A stretch of 64,000 nt of DNA, from NCBI RefSeq assembly GCF_000744105.1, contig NZ_JQLH01000001.1, positions 1,364,001 to 1,428,000 on the forward strand, read 5' to 3'. Position 1 is the first letter of the stretch; each line of letters opens with the position of its first letter. This DNA is from Maribacter forsetii DSM 18668. Lineage in GTDB: Bacteria > Bacteroidota > Bacteroidia > Flavobacteriales > Flavobacteriaceae. Below are positions 60,324-64,000 of the stretch, piece by piece. The translations under genes were made by a program, and so were the position numbers. The notes below the pieces were generated by a model. It searched no databases. It was given only the letters and a program-made list of their open reading frames with translations, and had not been told where the DNA came from.

Positions 60324-61382
60324 TTAGCTCTTCTGTTCTTTGTTGAAGTAGACTAAGTAGTAATACATTTGTCTTTCTTCATCCCATCCTTTTTCCACAA
60401 ATTTTTCTGCAGATTCAGGGTTAATGAAATCCATTTTTATCTGAATGTTGGTATCTAAATTAATGACGTTTTTTATTTTTTTGCGAGCATCAGATACCGC
60501 TTTGTTGGCAATATCAAAAGTAGAAACATCTTCAATACTAAACTTAGGACCTTTTTCTGTTTTGTAATGTTTAAACTCAGGTATTAATTCAGGGTTTTCC
60601 ATTACTTCGTTTAAAAAAGTAGACTCTTCAAAAGCATCGTTCTTTGCGAAATGGTTTACCGCACGGTTCATGAACAAAACTTCTTGTTGTTTATCTTCTG
60701 CCGGTAAAACAACCTCTTTTGCAAAGTCTTGACAAAACTTCAAATAGTTTTTTGTTTTGAAGTTGTCATCTGAAAGAGGTTCAACACCTAAAAAGTTTTC
60801 TATCCAATATTTAGTATCGTATTTGTTGCTATCTACTGAAAGAACTTTGAAACCCTCTTCTTTTTCGACATTGAAAATTAAACAGCCTTTATCTAATTTA
60901 TTGATGTTGATACCTTGTTGAATAACGATATCTAAATTGCTGTTCTTTTCTTCGAACTGAATAAAATCATGCTTTAACTCGCTTTTGAATATCCCAATAG
61001 CATCTACTTTTTTATTATCTAAAAGTAAGCCAGATAGGTATGCAACATAAACTTCTCCACTTTTAATATGTGGGTGATTAGATTGCTCAAACAATAAAGA
61101 AGCTACTTTTTTAGAATTCAAATGAGCTTTAGAAGGGTCTTCAAAAACTTCACTTACAATTTTAAACAGTTCGTTGAACTCTACGTCAACTTCATTTGCT
61201 AGTTTGTAATAGTTCTCTTCTTTTTCCCTAAAAGGTTTAAAAAAATATTCTTTTAGTAAACCGGTAGTTTCATCGTTAAGTCTAAAAGGTTCTTCAGAAA
61301 GAAAAATTCCTTCATTTTTATTTTTATTACCAACTCTATGTATAGAAATACTTTCAATTTGGGTAGCATATAGGTTAATCAT
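60324..61382 (-). CDS. Nucleoid-associated protein, NdpA/YejK family
   Basis: 352 residues in the NdpA (37-kDa nucleoid-associated protein) family. The N-terminal INLYATQIESISIHRVGNKNKNEG, YEVYVAYLSG-like GEVYVAYLSGLLLDNKKVDAIGIFKSE and the later YWIENFLGVEPLSDDNFKTKN are characteristic of the Bacteroidota branch. It is cytoplasmic, probably binding DNA, with poorly known function. It lies 53 bases downstream of the PRiA4_ORF3-like gene and ends at a strong bidirectional terminator. Confidence 0.88.
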   Translation of the reverse strand: MINLYATQIESISIHRVGNKNKNEGIFLSEEPFRLNDETTGLLKEYFFKPFREKEENYYKLANEVDVEFNELFKIVSEVFEDPSKAHLNSKKVASLLFEQSNHPHIKSGEVYVAYLSGLLLDNKKVDAIGIFKSELKHDFIQFEEKNSNLDIVIQQGININKLDKGCLIFNVEKEEGFKVLSVDSNKYDTKYWIENFLGVEPLSDDNFKTKNYLKFCQDFAKEVVLPAEDKQQEVLFMNRAVNHFAKNDAFEESTFLNEVMENPELIPEFKHYKTEKGPKFSIEDVSTFDIANKAVSDARKKIKNVINLDTNIQIKMDFINPESAEKFVEKGWDEERQMYYYLVYFNKEQKS

Positions 61383-61435
61383 AAAATGTTCTAAATTAAA
61401 TGGTTAGTAAAATAAAATATATTATTGTCTAAAAT

Positions 61436-61933
61436 TTAGTTCCAGTTTTCATCGAAATCTAAATCGTCATAATTGTCGAAAGTATCATCAAAATCAAAAG
61501 CGCTGTTCTCTGCTTCAAAATTCTTTTCTGGCGGAGTTTCTGGTAGCTCACCAAAAGTGAACAATACATTGGGGTAGGCTCGCCCGTCTTCATTTTCTTG
61601 AATATCTGCAAGCTCAACGAAAAACGTCCACATGTTCATAAAATCATAAACGTAGATCAGTTTTGGGTTATTCTCGGTCATTACATCCTCCAAAAAAGTT
61701 TCGTTCATTAACCGAACATCAGAGCCAGATTCGCTCATGTCAAAAAGAGCAATCTCTTCGTCTTGCTTCCACTCTTCATCACATGTATAAAAAGAGGCCA
61801 TTTCATTGCCTAAAAAGCCAAATGCCTGAGTAATGGCATTATGAAAATCTTCCAAGGAAATGTGAGACTCAATTTCTAAATCTCTGAAAATGTCTTCTTC
61901 AGCATCTAGAATTACACGAATTTTATAAATCAT
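61436..61933 (-). CDS. PRiA4_ORF3-like (IS1096 TnpR-like) family protein
   Basis: 165 residues. The first 125 form the plasmid pRiA4b ORF3-like domain: IYKIRVILDAEEDIFRDLEI, SLEDFHNAITQAFGFLGNEM, FYTCDEEWKQDEE and LIYVYDFMNMWTFFVELADI. The C-terminal 40 residues are strongly acidic (FDFDDTFDNYDDLDFDENWN), a feature common in the chromosomal Flavobacterial copies. Despite the family name there is no transposon context, so I read it as a resident gene of unknown role. It follows ctaA after 26 bases. A TAACTTTG box (minus strand, 61962-61955) over the end of ctaA could give it its own promoter. Confidence 0.85.
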   Translation of the reverse strand: MIYKIRVILDAEEDIFRDLEIESHISLEDFHNAITQAFGFLGNEMASFYTCDEEWKQDEEIALFDMSESGSDVRLMNETFLEDVMTENNPKLIYVYDFMNMWTFFVELADIQENEDGRAYPNVLFTFGELPETPPEKNFEAENSAFDFDDTFDNYDDLDFDENWN

Positions 61934-61959
61934 ACCTTAATTTTTGCGGGAGGGCAAAG

Positions 61960-62994
61960 TTACGAAGTTTTCAAGTCTTTTCTAGGCATTAATGCATCTA
62001 AAAGTATGTAGAACTGAACACCAAAAAGAATAGAGGCCAACACAAGATGCAATGGCTGACTAGCAAAAGGGAAATCTAAATAGTTCATGGCTATACCTGT
62101 AAATACCTCTACTAGTAGTAAGAACAAGACCCAGTAAATTTTTAGGTGACCTAAATTTAACTTGGTAATTCTGTAAACCAAGAACAAATTGACCAAAATC
62201 ACAATGATGGAAAATGATCTGTGAATATAAAATAAAAGTTCAGGATTTTGTAACCAATTCCCTTTTGCGTCATAACCGTAAATGTCTATTTGTTCATCTA
62301 CAAATTGGCGTACCTGTGTTCCCATTGCAATTTGTACTAGAGTCATAATCAGCGCTATAATGCTGATATTCAATACTAGTTTATCATATTTAATACGCTT
62401 GTTTTCACTATTGGCCAAATAAATGATGTAAAGTAACATTGCCACGATTACCAGTGCCATGAGCATATGAACCGTAATCTTTGCCGGTTCTAAAACCGAA
62501 TAAACTACTGTTGCGCCTAACCAAGCTTGAAAAACCATGCCTACTACTACCAACCATGATAAGATGGGTATCCTTTTTTTCCGTTTCCAGAATTTAATCG
62601 ACATGATTGCGAGCAATAATGTTGCCAGTCCTGCCAACGCACCACATAGCCTATTGATATATTCTATCCACGTATGCCATGGATTAAATTCTGCATAGTC
62701 GTGTTTTGTGTAAAGCTCCCAATTAGCGATATTGAAAGAATCTTTTGTTGTAAATGTTTCTTTAGAAACCTGTAATGTTTCACGATAAATAATTACTTGG
62801 CCTTTTTCAAATAAACGATTAGGTTGCCACTGAATTTCCGTAACTTCTGTTGGCGGTATATAGTACCCAAAACACTTGGGCCAATCTGGGCAACCCATGC
62901 CGCTACCTGTCATTCTTACTACTGCACCGGCAACGATAACTAAATAAACTAAAACCAAAGATATTTTGGCAATTTTTCTAAATGTAATATCCAT
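61960..62994 (-). CDS. ctaA: Heme A synthase (CtaA/COX15)
   Basis: 344 residues with eight membrane helices. Motifs of the COX15 family are VVRMTGSGMGCPDWPKCFGY near the N-terminus, AEFNPWHTWIEYINRLCGAL (His ligand), PAKITVHMLMALV, FYIHRSFSIIVI and ASQPLHLVLASILFG, giving four conserved histidines that bind the heme substrate and cofactor. It hydroxylates heme O to heme A for cytochrome oxidase, in the inner membrane. It begins 14 bases after cca ends, so the two are probably one transcription unit. Confidence 0.95.
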   Translation of the reverse strand: MDITFRKIAKISLVLVYLVIVAGAVVRMTGSGMGCPDWPKCFGYYIPPTEVTEIQWQPNRLFEKGQVIIYRETLQVSKETFTTKDSFNIANWELYTKHDYAEFNPWHTWIEYINRLCGALAGLATLLLAIMSIKFWKRKKRIPILSWLVVVGMVFQAWLGATVVYSVLEPAKITVHMLMALVIVAMLLYIIYLANSENKRIKYDKLVLNISIIALIMTLVQIAMGTQVRQFVDEQIDIYGYDAKGNWLQNPELLFYIHRSFSIIVILVNLFLVYRITKLNLGHLKIYWVLFLLLVEVFTGIAMNYLDFPFASQPLHLVLASILFGVQFYILLDALMPRKDLKTS

Positions 62995-63008
62995 AAATAA
63001 TATCCATT

Positions 63009-64000
63009 CTATTTTGTACGCTGTAGACCTAATTCACCACCCTTAAGATACATAAATTCTTGAGCCGCTTTATATTCATTGGGTATTTCTCCCTCTAAAA
63101 TAGCTTCTTTGATCGCTTCCTTAATAATACCTATTTCCTTGGAAGGTTTTAGCGCAAAAGTTTCCATTATTTCTTCTCCACTAATAGGTGGTTGAAAGTT
63201 TCTAACGTGGTCACGAGCCTCTACTTCTTCGATCTTTTGACGAACAACTTTGAAGTTTTGATGGTATCTACGTTGTTTTTTTGGATTCTTTGTAGTGATG
63301 TCTGCCTCACACAAAGTCATTAAGTCTTCTACATTGTCACCTGCATCAAAAACTAACCTACGTACAGCAGAATCGGTCACATAGTCCTCTGCTAATATGA
63401 TTGGTCTTGAGCTCATCAATACCATCTTTTGAACGAATTTCATTTTTTCGTTCAATGGCATACGTAAACGTTTAAACAATTTAAAGACCATTTTTGATCC
63501 TACAAATTCATGCCCATGAAATGTCCATCCAATTTTTTTATGGAACCTTTTGGTAGGTGCTTTGCCTATGTCATGTAATAATGCCGCCCAACGTAACCAA
63601 AGGTCATCTGTAGCTTCAGATATATTATCTACTACTTCTAATGTATGCCAAAAGTTATCTTTATGTTTTTGCCCTTCAATTTCTTCTATGCCCTGTAGGG
63701 CAGTAAGTTCTGGTAAGATCAACTCTAGTAATTCTGTTTTATGTAGTAATGAAAAACCTAAAGAAGGCTTTTTGCACAGCATTATTTTATGAAGTTCGTC
63801 TAATATTCGCTCATTAGAAACAATTTTTAAACGGTCTTTATTTTCTGTAATGGCCTGTAAAGAGGGTAGTGCTATTTGAAAATCTAATTGTGTAGCAAAA
63901 CGGATAGCCCTCATCATACGTAAAGGATCATCTGAATAGGTTACGCCCGGTTCTAGAGGAGTTTTAATGATTTTGTTCTCTAAATCTGTAATACCGTCAA
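63009..64000 (-). CDS. cca: CCA tRNA nucleotidyltransferase / poly(A) polymerase family, 5' end outside the window
   Basis: The reading frame continues past the right edge; about 330 C-terminal residues are seen. The first visible codons read DGITDLENKIIKTPLEPG, then SDDPLRMMRAIRFATQLDF, the neck of the class II nucleotidyltransferase fold. An HD domain follows: LRWAALLHDIGKAPTKRFHK and GWTFHGHEFVGSKM, as in the HD-containing bacterial CCA enzymes. It adds or repairs the tRNA 3' CCA end; the HD part has phosphohydrolase activity in some members. Apparent internal ATGs near 63917 are not the true start. It is followed closely by ctaA. Confidence 0.95.
   Translation of the reverse strand, partial: DGITDLENKIIKTPLEPGVTYSDDPLRMMRAIRFATQLDFQIALPSLQAITENKDRLKIVSNERILDELHKIMLCKKPSLGFSLLHKTELLELILPELTALQGIEEIEGQKHKDNFWHTLEVVDNISEATDDLWLRWAALLHDIGKAPTKRFHKKIGWTFHGHEFVGSKMVFKLFKRLRMPLNEKMKFVQKMVLMSSRPIILAEDYVTDSAVRRLVFDAGDNVEDLMTLCEADITTKNPKKQRRYHQNFKVVRQKIEEVEARDHVRNFQPPISGEEIMETFALKPSKEIGIIKEAIKEAILEGEIPNEYKAAQEFMYLKGGELGLQRTK

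Noticed and set aside
61436..61933. Mobile-element remnant suggested by the IS1096 TnpR-like family name
   Set aside because: No terminal repeats, transposase or composition shift; the family is widespread as a resident gene.

Overview
The window is an ordinary-looking chromosomal segment of a Bacteroidota bacterium, almost certainly a Flavobacteriaceae member and probably marine. It is AT-rich. Promoters follow the Bacteroidota pattern (-33 TTG, -7 TAnnTTTG) and Shine-Dalgarno sequences are largely absent. The window carries PorP/SprF and three type IX secretion (T9SS) cargo proteins with gliding-type C-terminal domains, Flavobacteria-style lipoproteins, DUF3276, DUF1573-YajC and a long NusB. 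The genus cannot be fixed from the sequence alone. No tRNA, rRNA, CRISPR, transposase or phage gene was recognised.

Layout: 1-3009 holds the end of a redoxin gene, then a run of small conserved protein, CsaA, bile-acid/sodium symporter-type transporter and acyltransferase. 3079-5285 holds DUF3276 and an ABC exporter on the minus strand. 5503-7276 is nusB-DUF1573-yajC, behind a structured leader. 7351-12913 is mixed housekeeping: YdeI-like protein, pepT, pyrD, Dabb protein, LysE exporter and HMG-CoA lyase. 13051-19348 is the most interesting locus: a surface-type DUF4856 lipoprotein, an imelysin-like lipoprotein, a full-length homologue of vitamin K-dependent gamma-carboxylase and a TonB-dependent receptor, preceded by a good promoter and two 7-1-7 palindromes. 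19507-29719 holds guaB, an M1 aminopeptidase, a thioredoxin-like protein, lysA, a LON-domain protein, sucC, a small secreted protein, DUF1456 and a CAP-domain lipoprotein.

30049-36911 is a T9SS/surface operon: adhesin-like cargo, SprF-like protein, OmpA-family TPR/propeller protein and two small TerB-like paralogues. 36908-41456 holds a DUF2254 membrane protein, hsp20 with a twin-palindrome operator, a possible small RNA unit and uvrB. 41516-58991 is dominated by two more T9SS type B cargo proteins, one of them a 4266-residue SprB-like giant, flanking a two-gene ABC transporter. 59153-64000 holds a protein with protein-kinase-like motifs, then NdpA-family, PRiA4_ORF3-like, ctaA and cca genes on the minus strand.

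The strongest leads are the carboxylase/imelysin/TonB locus, five genes whose -7 element ends exactly 4 nt before the start codon (predicted leaderless mRNAs), the twin palindromes 32 bp apart upstream of hsp20, the kinase-like protein at 59153, and a non-repeat domain inserted in the giant adhesin. Assignments rest on reading motifs by eye; no database search was run.
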